A stretch of 64,000 nucleotides of DNA from CAYLNG01 sp964497855. Lineage in GTDB: Bacteria; Verrucomicrobiota; Kiritimatiellia; SS1-B-03-39; UBA6053. The stretch spans positions 70,310 to 134,309 of the forward strand of contig CAZCFM010000001.1 in NCBI GenBank assembly GCA_964497855.1, read 5' to 3'. Made by a program: the position numbers and the translations under genes. The notes beneath the pieces are model-generated. The model was given only the letters and a program-made list of their open reading frames with translations, had not been told where the DNA came from and did no database searches. Each line of letters opens with the position of its first letter. Position 1 is the stretch's first letter. Shown here in pieces: positions 50,869-59,617 of this stretch.

Positions 50869-53800
50869 ATGAAATCCTCTCCCTCCTCTTTGCGCACTTT
50901 TCACTGGCACAACGCCTCCCAGTTCGGCGGGGCCTTGAACGACAACCTCTTCAAGCTGCTCGTCATCTACGGCATGGTCACCGCCTGGCCAACCCGCAGT
51001 TCGGAAAGCAGCAACGCGATTGTCGGCGCCGTGTTCGCGATCCCTTTCCTCTTTTTCATCGGTGCCGCTGGCGTGTTGGCCGACCGGGTGCGCAAACACC
51101 AGATCGTGCGCGGCATCAAACTGATGGAGATCGGCGTGATGGCCTTCGGCACCGTCGCCCTGTACCTCAACAACGCCTGGATGATGCTCGCGGGAATGTT
51201 CCTGATGTCCCTCCAAAGCGCGCTGTTCTCGCCGACCAAATTCGGCATCGTGCCCGAGCTGGTGGGACGTGAAAACATCTCCCGAGCCAACAGCTTCATG
51301 TCCGCCGCCTCCTATCTGGCCATGATCTGCGGCACGGTCCTGGCACCCCGTTTCCAGTCCTGGTTCGGCCCCTGGGTCGGTCTCAGCTGTGTCGGCATCG
51401 CCTTCCTTGGTTGGGTGGCTGCTGTACGCATCGCGCCCGTGCCCCTCGCCGGCGGACAGCGCAAAGCGAGCGTCTTTTTCCTGAGCGACATCCTCCGCAC
51501 GCTGCGGGAGGTTCACCGCGACGGCTTCCTCGCCCTGGCCGTCTGGTCTTCGGCCTATTTCCTGATGATTGCCGCCTTTGTGCAGCTCAACCTGCTGACC
51601 TACGGCGTGGAACACTTGGGACTGGCCAATCAGGAAAAAGCGACGGACCTCTTCCTCATGGTCGCAATGGGCATCGGCCTCGGATCACTCGTCGGCGGTA
51701 AAGTCAGCCGCCGCGGCATCGAGTTTGGCATCGTGCCCATTGGCTCCGCCCTGCTCGCGCTGAGTTGCGCCGGACTCTGGATCTTGCCACAGGGGGCGCT
51801 GTTTCCCGCCTACTTCCTCTGCCTGACCATGGGCTTTGGCGCCGGACTCTTTATTCTCCCCGTGCAGTCCTTCCTGCAATTCCGCTCCCCGCCCGACAAA
51901 ATGGGCGAAATCATCGCCGCCTCCGGATGGCTGAGCTGGCTCGGCGTCCTGCTCGCCGCCGGACTGCTCTACCTCTGCTCCAGCGTCCTCCACCTCAGCG
52001 CCGCCGAAAGTTTCCTCGCCCTCAGCGTGCTCGTCGCCGCCCTTGCGATCGCCTCCTTCGTCGCCCTGCCCGACTTCTTCGTGCGCTTCGTGGTAATGGC
52101 CCTCACGCGCTGCTTCTACCGACTCCGCGCCTCGGGCATCGAACACCTGCCCGCCCAAGGTCCGGCCCTGCTGGTCTGCAACCACGTCAGCCTGATGGAC
52201 GCCATCTGGATCACCGCCATCCAGCAGCGCCGCATCCGCTTCGTGATGTCGCGCCACTACATCGAACAGTGTTCGCCCTGGATGCAGCGCCTGCTCAAAC
52301 TCGGCGGCGTGATTCCGATCCAGGAAAACGACTCGCCCAAGGCCATTCTGAAGTCGCTGCTGGAGGCCCGCCGCGTGCTCGAGGAAGGTTACCTGGTCGC
52401 CATATTCCCCGAAGGCCATCTCTCGCGCACCGGCCACATGCTGCCTTTCAAACCGGGCTTCGAACGCATCGTCAAGGGCACCGACGCCCCGGTCATCCCG
52501 ATGTACATCGAAGGCGGCTACGGCTCCCGCGCCAGCTACGCCCACGGCCCGGCCCGCCTGCTCCACCCCGACGATTTCCGCCGCCAAATCACCGTCGCCA
52601 TCGGCGCTCCCCTCCCCAACGAAAGCAAAACCAGCGACGTGCACGACGCGGTCATGAACCTCGCCGCGAGTGCCACCGACGCCTACGCGCCGGTCCGCGG
52701 CTCCGCCGGACGCTGCTTTATCCGCGCCGCCCGCGCCCACTGGTCCACAATGGCCATCGCCGACTCCTCCGGCAAACAGCTTAGCTACGGACGAACCCTC
52801 ACCGCCGCCATGCTCCTGCGCAAACGCCTTCGCAAAGATCTGGCCGGCGATCCGGAAGAGATCGGCGTGTTGCTGCCACCCTCCGTTGGCGGTGCGCTCG
52901 TCAACCTCGCCCTCGCCATGGATTTCCGCGTCGCCGTGAACCTTAACTACACGGCCTCTCCCGCCGCCCTCAAATCGGCCATGGACCAGGCCGGACTCCG
53001 CACCCTCATCACCTCGCGCAAAGTCCGCGAAAAACTGCCCGACCTTCCCGTGCCCGAACGCGTGCTCTACGCGGAGGACCTGGCCGGCGGCTTCTCCGGA
53101 TTCCTCAAACTCCGCGCCCTGCTCGCCGCCCGCTTCTGGCCCGCCCCCGGACTGGTCTGCGACCGCCTCTGGCGTCCCGAAGACCCGCTCACAATCCTCT
53201 TCAGCAGTGGCTCCACCGCCGAGCCCAAAGGCGTGATGCTCAGCCACCACAACATCCTTTCCAACATCGACGGCTTCAGCGTCGTCGCCCGCGCGCAGTC
53301 CGACGACGTGGTCTGCGGCGTTCTGCCCCTCTTCCACTCCATGGGCTACACCACAACGCTCTGGTTCCCGCTCACCCGCGGCCTCGGCGTCGTCTACCAC
53401 CATCATCCGCTCGAAACCGACGCCATCGGACGCATCGCCCTGGAGCACCGCGCCACGATTCTGGTCGGCACGCCGACATTTCTCATGGCCTGGGTGCGCA
53501 AGATCGATCCGGAAGCCTTCGCCAAACTGCGCTGGGTCTGCGTCGGCGCGGAAAGACTCCGTCCCAAACTCGCCGACATGTTCGAGAAACGTTACGGCGT
53601 ACGCCCGCTGGAGGGCTACGGCGCCACCGAGTGTTCGCCCGTCATCGCCGTCAACGTGCCCGACGTGGAGATCGACGGCATGAAGCAGACCGGCCAGCGC
53701 GAAGGCACGGTGGGCCGTCCGCTTCCCAACCTGCTCACCCGCATCGTCGATCCCGACACGCTGGAGGATGTCGCGCCGGGCACTCCGGGTCTGCTGCTGG

Positions 53801-54273
53801 TGAAAGGCCCCAGCGTGATGAAGGGCTACCTGAAAAATCCGGGCAAAACCGCCGAGGCGCTGCGCGACGGATGGTACAACACCGGCGACATTGTGCGCAT
53901 CGATGCCGAAGGGTTTATCACCATCACCGACCGCCTCACCCGCTTCAGCAAACTGGCCGGCGAAATGGTCTCGCATTCCGCCGTGGAAAGCGCCTTGCAG
54001 GAAGCCCTGCGCTGCGCCCCGGACCAGTTGGCCGTGACGGGCGTGTCCGACGAGAAGAAAGGCGAACGACTCATTGTCGTCTACGCAGCAGACCTCGGAG
54101 ACTCCGCGACATTCCAGGACAAGGTGCGATCGGCCCCGATTCCCAATCTCTGGAAACCCGACGCCAACGCCTGGATCGCCGTCGAGAGCCTGCCCGCGCT
54201 CGGCACGGGCAAACTCGACCTCAAAGCGCTCAAAGACCTCGCCCGCGCCCGCTGTGAAGAACAAACGTCCTGA
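50869..54273 (+). CDS. aas: LplT-PlsC-acyl-ACP synthetase fusion (phospholipid repair)
   Basis: 1134 residues in three parts. Residues about 1-410 form a 12-helix MFS lysophospholipid flippase (LplT-like, with SQFGGALNDNLFK). Residues about 425-615 form a PlsC acyltransferase with NHVSLMD (about 437) and FPEGHLSRTG (about 512). Residues about 640-1134 form an AMP-forming acyl-ACP/CoA synthetase with FSSGSTAEPKGV (about 780), YGATECSPV and the C-terminal TDRLTRFSKLAGEMVS. E. coli keeps LplT separate from Aas, so this protein combines import, acyl activation and re-acylation of lysophospholipid. No Shine-Dalgarno is obvious. Confidence 0.93.
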   Translation: MKSSPSSLRTFHWHNASQFGGALNDNLFKLLVIYGMVTAWPTRSSESSNAIVGAVFAIPFLFFIGAAGVLADRVRKHQIVRGIKLMEIGVMAFGTVALYLNNAWMMLAGMFLMSLQSALFSPTKFGIVPELVGRENISRANSFMSAASYLAMICGTVLAPRFQSWFGPWVGLSCVGIAFLGWVAAVRIAPVPLAGGQRKASVFFLSDILRTLREVHRDGFLALAVWSSAYFLMIAAFVQLNLLTYGVEHLGLANQEKATDLFLMVAMGIGLGSLVGGKVSRRGIEFGIVPIGSALLALSCAGLWILPQGALFPAYFLCLTMGFGAGLFILPVQSFLQFRSPPDKMGEIIAASGWLSWLGVLLAAGLLYLCSSVLHLSAAESFLALSVLVAALAIASFVALPDFFVRFVVMALTRCFYRLRASGIEHLPAQGPALLVCNHVSLMDAIWITAIQQRRIRFVMSRHYIEQCSPWMQRLLKLGGVIPIQENDSPKAILKSLLEARRVLEEGYLVAIFPEGHLSRTGHMLPFKPGFERIVKGTDAPVIPMYIEGGYGSRASYAHGPARLLHPDDFRRQITVAIGAPLPNESKTSDVHDAVMNLAASATDAYAPVRGSAGRCFIRAARAHWSTMAIADSSGKQLSYGRTLTAAMLLRKRLRKDLAGDPEEIGVLLPPSVGGALVNLALAMDFRVAVNLNYTASPAALKSAMDQAGLRTLITSRKVREKLPDLPVPERVLYAEDLAGGFSGFLKLRALLAARFWPAPGLVCDRLWRPEDPLTILFSSGSTAEPKGVMLSHHNILSNIDGFSVVARAQSDDVVCGVLPLFHSMGYTTTLWFPLTRGLGVVYHHHPLETDAIGRIALEHRATILVGTPTFLMAWVRKIDPEAFAKLRWVCVGAERLRPKLADMFEKRYGVRPLEGYGATECSPVIAVNVPDVEIDGMKQTGQREGTVGRPLPNLLTRIVDPDTLEDVAPGTPGLLLVKGPSVMKGYLKNPGKTAEALRDGWYNTGDIVRIDAEGFITITDRLTRFSKLAGEMVSHSAVESALQEALRCAPDQLAVTGVSDEKKGERLIVVYAADLGDSATFQDKVRSAPIPNLWKPDANAWIAVESLPALGTGKLDLKALKDLARARCEEQTS

Positions 54274-54323
54274 TCAGGTCTGTTTGTCGCTGAAGACATC
54301 CTTCATGTACAGGTCCAAGGGAA

Positions 54324-54908
54324 TCATGGCAGTTTACCGAAAAGGAGAACCCCTTCACGCGCAATGCGTCGCCAGAGGATTTGAAACTCGGGGTCGTCCA
54401 TGTTGCGCATGTCCATAAACGTGGCCGTGACACGAAGGGCGTAGCGGGCGTCGATTTGTTCGATGAGGCGTTCGAGGCTGCGGTAGGCCTGCAAACGCTC
54501 CCGTCCACCACTGAAGAGGAAGTGCAGTTCGAGGACACCCCCTTCGGCGTTTTCTTCGCGGGCGATGCTGCCGGTGACCATGGCGGCTTCCGGGCGTGGA
54601 ATCACCCAGCGTCGGACGGTTTTGCGCAAGTCATCCCAAAATGCGCCCTCGGCGTCGAGGGCCGCGCGCACCCCTTTGCTCCAAAGGTAGTGCCGGGGGT
54701 TGAGCTGGTAGTGGTGCGAGGACAGGGTTTCCTCGCAGAGGAGCACCCGCAGCCGCACAAGGCCCTGCAGGGCGAGCATGGTGGCGCGGTTGCTGAGGTT
54801 GGCGCGTCGCTGGACCTCTCGCCCGCTCAGCGGGGCTTCGGTGTGGTACAGCACGCGCAGCACTGCGAGGTGGCTGGGTTTGCCGAGGATGGGGTTCAGC
54901 GCGTGCAT
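54324..54908 (-). CDS. Winged-helix/nucleotidyltransferase-like protein
   Basis: 194 residues. Residues about 1-75 form a winged helix (PLSGREVQRRANLSNRATMLALQGL). The second part contains VTGSIAREENAEG, resembling the G-S-x-A-R-E/G motif of minimal nucleotidyltransferases, followed by LELHFLFSG. It may be a regulator or an MNT-like antitoxin-type protein; no cognate toxin is seen nearby. Start ATG 54908 is inferred; a longer form to 55001 overlaps the next gene. Confidence 0.6.
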   Translation of the reverse strand: MHALNPILGKPSHLAVLRVLYHTEAPLSGREVQRRANLSNRATMLALQGLVRLRVLLCEETLSSHHYQLNPRHYLWSKGVRAALDAEGAFWDDLRKTVRRWVIPRPEAAMVTGSIAREENAEGGVLELHFLFSGGRERLQAYRSLERLIEQIDARYALRVTATFMDMRNMDDPEFQILWRRIAREGVLLFGKLP

Positions 54909-54928
54909 ACAAGCGTTGCCGGCCCGCG

Positions 54929-55285
54929 TCAGGCCTTGGGCATGCGGGCTTTGACAAAGGACTGAATGAAGGCACCCAGCAGCAGGAAGCAGAGCAGGCA
55001 CATCACCCAGACGGAAATGGATTTGATGGAGGTGAACTCCCCAAGCTTGGGAATGCGGGACGCGGAAGCGGCAAAACCCAGAAACGCCAGTACGACGGCG
55101 ATGTGCATGGTGATCTTGCGCATGGCCGGGAATTTATCCGTCAACACCCCGCAAAGTGCAATCGGCAGACCCACAAAAAGCGGGATAAGGGCGGTCCAGG
55201 CTTCGCGGGCAAAACCGGAAATGGTGAAGGTGACGAGGGCAAGAAGGCAAAGCATCGAACCGATGGTGACGGAAAGTTTGGACAT
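54929..55285 (-). CDS. Small four-helix membrane protein
   Basis: 118 residues with four predicted transmembrane helices (e.g. MLCLLALVTFTISGFA and VWVMCLLCFLLLGAFIQ). No family was recognised. GGAG lies 7-9 bases ahead of the start. It precedes the wHTH/nucleotidyltransferase-like gene by 20 bp, so the two are probably co-transcribed. Confidence 0.7.
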   Translation of the reverse strand: MSKLSVTIGSMLCLLALVTFTISGFAREAWTALIPLFVGLPIALCGVLTDKFPAMRKITMHIAVVLAFLGFAASASRIPKLGEFTSIKSISVWVMCLLCFLLLGAFIQSFVKARMPKA

Positions 55286-55377
55286 GAGGAAACTCCAGGA
55301 GGTTGAGAAGACTCCTATTCTTCACCTTCTTTTAAAAAATGACAAGTCGGGGCTTGGCGTTTTTTGCATAAACGCGC

Positions 55378-55389
55378 TAGAATGCACCC
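55378..55389 (+). promoter_or_regulatory. -10-like hexamer immediately upstream of the M48 gene start
   Basis: TAGAAT at 55378-55383 (5 of 6 to consensus) is preceded at an 18-bp spacing by TTGGCG (weak -35). Transcription would begin at or very near ATG 55390, suggesting a leaderless or near-leaderless mRNA. No Shine-Dalgarno is present. Confidence 0.4.
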
Positions 55390-56529
55390 ATGATCTCCCG
55401 CTTTACGACGATTCTCGTTCTTTTCGTGCTCTGGCCAAGCTGCGCCACGAATCCGGTGACCGGACGCTCCGAGCTGCAATTGTACAATGAATCCCAGGAA
55501 ATCGCGATGGGAGTGGAGCACTATCCGCTGGAACAACAGGTGGCAGGAGGCGAATACACCCTGGACCCCGATCTCAGCGACTATGTGCGCGCCGTTGGAC
55601 GCAAAGTGTCAGCCGTGGCGGATCGCCCTCAGTTGCCCTACGAGTTTGTGATTGTGAACGAAGGATCCTGGAATGCCTGGGCCCTTCCGGGCGGCAAAAT
55701 TGCGCTGCACCGTGGCCTGCTGGAAGCCATGCGCAACGAAAGCGAACTGGCAGCGGTCATTGCCCACGAAATCGTCCACGCGGCAGCCCGTCACTCCGCA
55801 CAGCAGATGGAGCGCGGTGTTTGGATGCAAATGGGTGTGGTGACGGTGGCGAGCCTGGCGGGCGAAGAAAACCAGCAGCTCGCCGAAAGCGCAGGAACAC
55901 TGGTCGCCGGTCTGGGAATGCTGCGTTACAGCCGCTCAGCGGAAAGCGAGGCGGATTATTACGGCATCCAATACATGGTGCGTGCGGGCTACGACCCGAA
56001 AGGTGCCGTCACTCTTCAGGAGCTTTTTGCCGAAAACATGGACAGTTCGGGAGGCTGGCTGGCCTCGCACCCCGCGTCGATCGAACGGGTGCGCAAAAAC
56101 CAGGAGGCCATCGCACATCACTCGGGCGGTTATATCGGCGAAGCGGAATACCGGACTCGCACCCGGCTTCTGCGCGAACGCGCTCCGGCGTATGATCTGT
56201 ACGAGAAAGGGCTGGAGGCGCTGGAGAAGAAAAATCCGCAGGAAGCCCTGCGTCTCTCGCTGGAGGCCCGGAAACGTGTTCCGAAGGAAGCGCAATTTTT
56301 CGGACTGAGTGCAAGAGCCTATCAGGCGATGGGCAACAACAAAGCCGCGATGGAAGCCTGGAATCAGGCGATTCAACGGAATCCGGACTGGTACTACTAC
56401 TGGCTGGAACGCGGTTTGCTCCAGGAAACGTTCGGCAACAAAACGGAAGCCCGGCGCGACCTGAAGGAAAGCTACGAACGTCTGCCCACCCAAAGCGCCG
56501 AAGATGCACTCAAGCGGCTGGGGGCCTGA
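55390..56529 (+). CDS. M48-family metalloprotease with TPR, periplasmic (BepA-like)
   Basis: 379 residues. A short signal segment ends in Cys18. The zinc site HEIVH (126-130) is followed by the third ligand in ESEADYYGIQYM. The last 150 residues are TPR-like (LGNNKAAMEAWNQAIQRNPDW). BepA/YcaL-type proteins handle outer-membrane protein assembly intermediates, a role that fits the envelope context. It follows a divergent small membrane protein gene and precedes the mevalonate operon by 62 bp. Confidence 0.9.
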   Translation: MISRFTTILVLFVLWPSCATNPVTGRSELQLYNESQEIAMGVEHYPLEQQVAGGEYTLDPDLSDYVRAVGRKVSAVADRPQLPYEFVIVNEGSWNAWALPGGKIALHRGLLEAMRNESELAAVIAHEIVHAAARHSAQQMERGVWMQMGVVTVASLAGEENQQLAESAGTLVAGLGMLRYSRSAESEADYYGIQYMVRAGYDPKGAVTLQELFAENMDSSGGWLASHPASIERVRKNQEAIAHHSGGYIGEAEYRTRTRLLRERAPAYDLYEKGLEALEKKNPQEALRLSLEARKRVPKEAQFFGLSARAYQAMGNNKAAMEAWNQAIQRNPDWYYYWLERGLLQETFGNKTEARRDLKESYERLPTQSAEDALKRLGA

Positions 56530-56569
56530 AACGGGGACAGCGTGACACAAAGCCCCTGGACGAAAACAA

Positions 56570-56584
56570 TTAACACGGTGTTAA
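56570..56584. promoter_or_regulatory. Perfect inverted repeat at the mevalonate operon start
   Basis: TTAACAC-G-GTGTTAA is a perfect 15-nt inverted repeat ending 7 bp before the mevalonate kinase ATG. No Shine-Dalgarno is visible between it and the start. It is a strong candidate for an operator that would also block ribosome entry if it folds. Confidence 0.6.
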
Positions 56585-56591
56585 ACAAACA

Positions 56592-57578
56592 ATGTCACGC
56601 GCTATAACGTCGCGAAGCCCCGGCAAAATCATTCTCAGCGGTGAACATGCGGTTGTCCACGGCGCGCCCGCCCTTGCGGCGGCTGTCGACGTCTTTGCGT
56701 CCGCGGAAGTCCTCTGGAACGACAGCGGCGAAATCCACCTGCACCTGGCCGACCGTCCGATCCGCTCCCTGCCGCTACCCTCCCTCTTCCAGCAGGCTCG
56801 CGCGCTGGAAGCCCGACACGCCGCCTTCCTTCGCGGCGAAATCCCCGTCCGGGACGTCGCCCCCCAGCCGGAGGACCTTCTCTTCGCCGCCATCGCTGGC
56901 TGCGTACCCGTTCGCGGCGCCCATATCCAGGTCCACAGCGACATTCCCCTCGGCGCCGGCATGGGCTCCTCCGCCGCCGTTCTTCTCGCCCTCCTCTCCG
57001 CCCTCCGTCCCGACGCCGACCGCGCCACGCTCTTCGACCAGGCCTGGCGCTGCGAACAATACCAGCACGGACGCTCCAGCGGTCTCGACGTCGCCGCCAG
57101 CCTCCACGGCGGATGGATTTTCGGACGCTCCGGCGCCTTCCAGCCCCTCGCCGCGCCCACGCAATTCCCCCTCGGCGTTTTCTTCAGCGGACGCCCCAAT
57201 TCCAGCACCGGCGAATGCGTCTCCGCCGTCGCCAAAACCCATCCCCGCAGCTCCACGATCTGGTCCGAATTCGCCGCAGTAACGGAGGCCATCACCGCCG
57301 CCATCCAGTCCAACAACCGTGTCGCCCTCCGCCTCCACATCCGCGAAAACCACCGGCTGCTCTGTGCGATCGGCGTCGTGCCGGATTCCCTGCGCGCATT
57401 CGTCTCCCGCATCGAAGCCGACGGCGGGGCCGCCAAAATCTGCGGCGCCGGCAGCATCCGCCCCGGCCCCGGCGGCATGGTCTGGGTCGAGGCCGACACA
57501 GAGTCCGTCCTGCCCCAGGGTTGGCAACGTTTTGCGCTTTCCATTTCCCCGCTCGGAACCCATACCTGTCCCCCATGA
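56592..57578 (+). CDS. mvk: Mevalonate kinase
   Basis: 328 residues, GHMP kinase that phosphorylates mevalonate. Motif 1 is SRSPGKIILSGEHAVVHG. The glycine-rich motif 2 is SDIPLGAGMGSSAAV. The substrate-binding SSGLDVAAS and motif 3 KICGAGSIRPGPGGMV follow. It starts a three-gene operon: the next gene overlaps by ATGA. Confidence 0.9.
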   Translation: MSRAITSRSPGKIILSGEHAVVHGAPALAAAVDVFASAEVLWNDSGEIHLHLADRPIRSLPLPSLFQQARALEARHAAFLRGEIPVRDVAPQPEDLLFAAIAGCVPVRGAHIQVHSDIPLGAGMGSSAAVLLALLSALRPDADRATLFDQAWRCEQYQHGRSSGLDVAASLHGGWIFGRSGAFQPLAAPTQFPLGVFFSGRPNSSTGECVSAVAKTHPRSSTIWSEFAAVTEAITAAIQSNNRVALRLHIRENHRLLCAIGVVPDSLRAFVSRIEADGGAAKICGAGSIRPGPGGMVWVEADTESVLPQGWQRFALSISPLGTHTCPP

Positions 57579-58501
57579 AATCCCCTCCCGCCACCCTGAC
57601 CTGCTCCGCCCCCGGCAGCCTGATGCTGATGGGCGAGCACGCCGTCCTGCACGGACGCCGCGCCCTCTGCGCCGCCATCGACCGCCGCATCCGCGTGCAT
57701 CTACACAGCCGCAGCGACAGCACCCTGCGCATCGACTCCGCCCTCGGCTCCTTCGAGGGCGACATCCACGATCTCCCCCACGGCGGCCCCCTCGCCTTTG
57801 TCTTCGGTGCCCTCCACGCCCTCCGTCCCAAACGCGGCGCCGACATCCGCATCGACGCCGACTTCGCCTCCACCCTCGGCTTCGGCTCCTCCGCCGCCGT
57901 CACCGTCGCCACCCTCGCCGCCCTCCAGGCCGCCCGCGGCGAACCCCTCGACCGCCCCGCCCTCTTCGAACAGGCCCTCGCCGTCTACCGCGACGTGCAG
58001 GGACGCGGCTCCGGCGCGGACCTCGCCGCGGCCGTCTTCGGCGGCGTCGTCCGCTATCGCGCCGAACCCCTCGAGATCGAACCCTTCGTCTGCGACCTCC
58101 CCCTGTACGCCTTCTACGCCGGCTACAAAACCAAAACCGCCGACGTCATCGCGCGCGTCGACCTCGTCCGCGCCAAACATCCCGACCTCTTCGCCCGCAT
58201 CTTCGACGCAATGGACCAGGCCGTGGACTCCGCCGCCGCCGCCCTCCGCAACGGCGACCTCGCCAAACTGGGCACCCTCTTCCGCATCCACCACGGGCTC
58301 CAGGCCGCCCTCGGCACCAGCGACGATACCCTCGACCACATGGTCCACGCCCTGCTCGCCCAGCCCGGCGTTCTCGGGGCCAAAATCTCCGGCTCCGGAC
58401 TCGGTGACTGCGTCGTCGCTCTCGGCGGCGCACCCGCCCTGCCCCGCCACGAACACTTTCCCCTCCGCATCGATCCCACCGGACTCCAACGTGAACACTG
58501 A
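57575..58501 (+). CDS. GHMP kinase, probable phosphomevalonate kinase
   Basis: 308 residues. Motif 1 is APGSLMLMGEHAVLHG and motif 2 is STLGFGSSAAVTVA. GRGSGADLAAAVFGG and FYAGYKTKTADVI fit the phosphomevalonate-kinase-like GHMP group better than mevalonate kinase. Its place between mevalonate kinase and diphosphomevalonate decarboxylase supports phosphomevalonate as the substrate, but a mevalonate-3-kinase-like or other activity is not excluded. It overlaps its neighbours on both sides. Confidence 0.75.
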   Translation: MKSPPATLTCSAPGSLMLMGEHAVLHGRRALCAAIDRRIRVHLHSRSDSTLRIDSALGSFEGDIHDLPHGGPLAFVFGALHALRPKRGADIRIDADFASTLGFGSSAAVTVATLAALQAARGEPLDRPALFEQALAVYRDVQGRGSGADLAAAVFGGVVRYRAEPLEIEPFVCDLPLYAFYAGYKTKTADVIARVDLVRAKHPDLFARIFDAMDQAVDSAAAALRNGDLAKLGTLFRIHHGLQAALGTSDDTLDHMVHALLAQPGVLGAKISGSGLGDCVVALGGAPALPRHEHFPLRIDPTGLQREH

Positions 58502-59468
58502 CCCCCGCTCCCTCGCCGCCCGCCTCCTCCCCGCCAGCCACAGCCCCGCCTCTTCCGCCGACGCCTTCGCCCCCGCCAACATCGCCCTCTGCAAATACTG
58601 GGGCAAACGCAACGACGCCCTCAAACTCCCCGTCACCGGCAGCCTCTCCGCCTCCCTCGGCAGCCTCGGCACCCGCATGTCCCTCGCGCCCGCCTCCCAC
58701 GACTCCCTCCGCATCAACGGACGCGACCTTCCCGCCGACGACAAGGCCTTCACCCGCCTGTTCGCCTTTTTCGACCTCCTCCGTCCCCCCGGCCTGCGCC
58801 TCGCCGTCGACAGCGAAAACACCATCCCCATGGCCGCCGGCCTCGCCAGCAGTGCCAGCGCCTTCGCCGCCGCCGTGCTCGCCCTCGACCGCCTCCTCGA
58901 CTGGCGGCTCGACCGCAAAAGCCTCAGCATCCTCGCCCGCCTCGGCAGCGGCAGCGCCTGCCGCAGCGTCCACGACGGCTTCGTCGAATGGCACGCGGGC
59001 ACCCGCGACGACGGCATGGACTCCCACGCCGAGGTCCTCGCCCCTCTCTGGCCGGACTTCCGCATCGGCATTGTCACCGTCTCCGCCGCCGAAAAACCCG
59101 TGGGCTCCTCCGAAGGCATGAAACGCACCCTCGGCACCGCCCGCCTCTACGACGCCTGGCCCGCCCAGGTCGCCCAGGACCTACCCCGCATCCGCCAGGC
59201 CGTCTTCGACCACGATTTCAGCACCCTCGGACGCTGCGCCGAGCAGAATGCCCTCGCCATGCACGCCACCATGATCGCCGCCTGGCCGCCCATCCTCTAC
59301 TGGCAGCCCGAAACCCTCGCCACCCTCCACAAAATCCACGCCCTGCGCCGCGACGGACTGGAACTCTACGCCACCCTCGACGCCGGACCGAACGTCAAAC
59401 TCCTCTTCCTCGAACCCGACCAAGACACCGTGCTGCGAGAATTCTCAGGACTGCTTGTTGCGGAGTGA
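58491..59468 (+). CDS. mvaD: Diphosphomevalonate decarboxylase
   Basis: 325 residues. It makes isopentenyl diphosphate by ATP-dependent decarboxylation. Family motifs: APANIALCKYWGKRN, NTIPMAAGLASSASAFAA, GSGSACRSVHDGFVEW, SSEGMKRT and DAGPNVKLLF with the late catalytic Asp. The start is a GTG at 58491 that overlaps the upstream gene by 11 bp. It is convergent with smc; two hairpin repeats separate them. Confidence 0.93.
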   Translation: MNTDPRSLAARLLPASHSPASSADAFAPANIALCKYWGKRNDALKLPVTGSLSASLGSLGTRMSLAPASHDSLRINGRDLPADDKAFTRLFAFFDLLRPPGLRLAVDSENTIPMAAGLASSASAFAAAVLALDRLLDWRLDRKSLSILARLGSGSACRSVHDGFVEWHAGTRDDGMDSHAEVLAPLWPDFRIGIVTVSAAEKPVGSSEGMKRTLGTARLYDAWPAQVAQDLPRIRQAVFDHDFSTLGRCAEQNALAMHATMIAAWPPILYWQPETLATLHKIHALRRDGLELYATLDAGPNVKLLFLEPDQDTVLREFSGLLVAE

Positions 59469-59510
59469 TTCGCCGCTGAAGCCACTGCTTCGGCAAGGTC
59501 CTGCCCGTGG

Positions 59511-59562
59511 GACGGCGGCCCCCGCCGTCTGCATTTCCTGCCCGACGGTGGCCCCCGCCGTC
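59511..59562. repeat. Two REP-like hairpins between mvaD and smc
   Basis: GACGGCGGCCCCCGCCGTC at 59511-59529 and GACGGTGGCCCCCGCCGTC at 59544-59562 each fold into an 8-bp GC-rich hairpin; a third, GTCAGG...CCTGAC, lies at about 59577-59592. They sit in the 149-bp gap between converging genes, without T-runs. The sequences differ from the transposase-linked repeats. Confidence 0.6.
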
Positions 59563-59617
59563 GCGGTTGCCATGGGGTCAGGACACCCCTGACGGCCAAA
59601 TCCGCCGCCCCCCCGCC

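Noticed and set aside
59511..59592. Bidirectional terminator between mvaD and smc
   Set aside because: Hairpins are strong but no T-run follows on either strand; kept only as a repeat.
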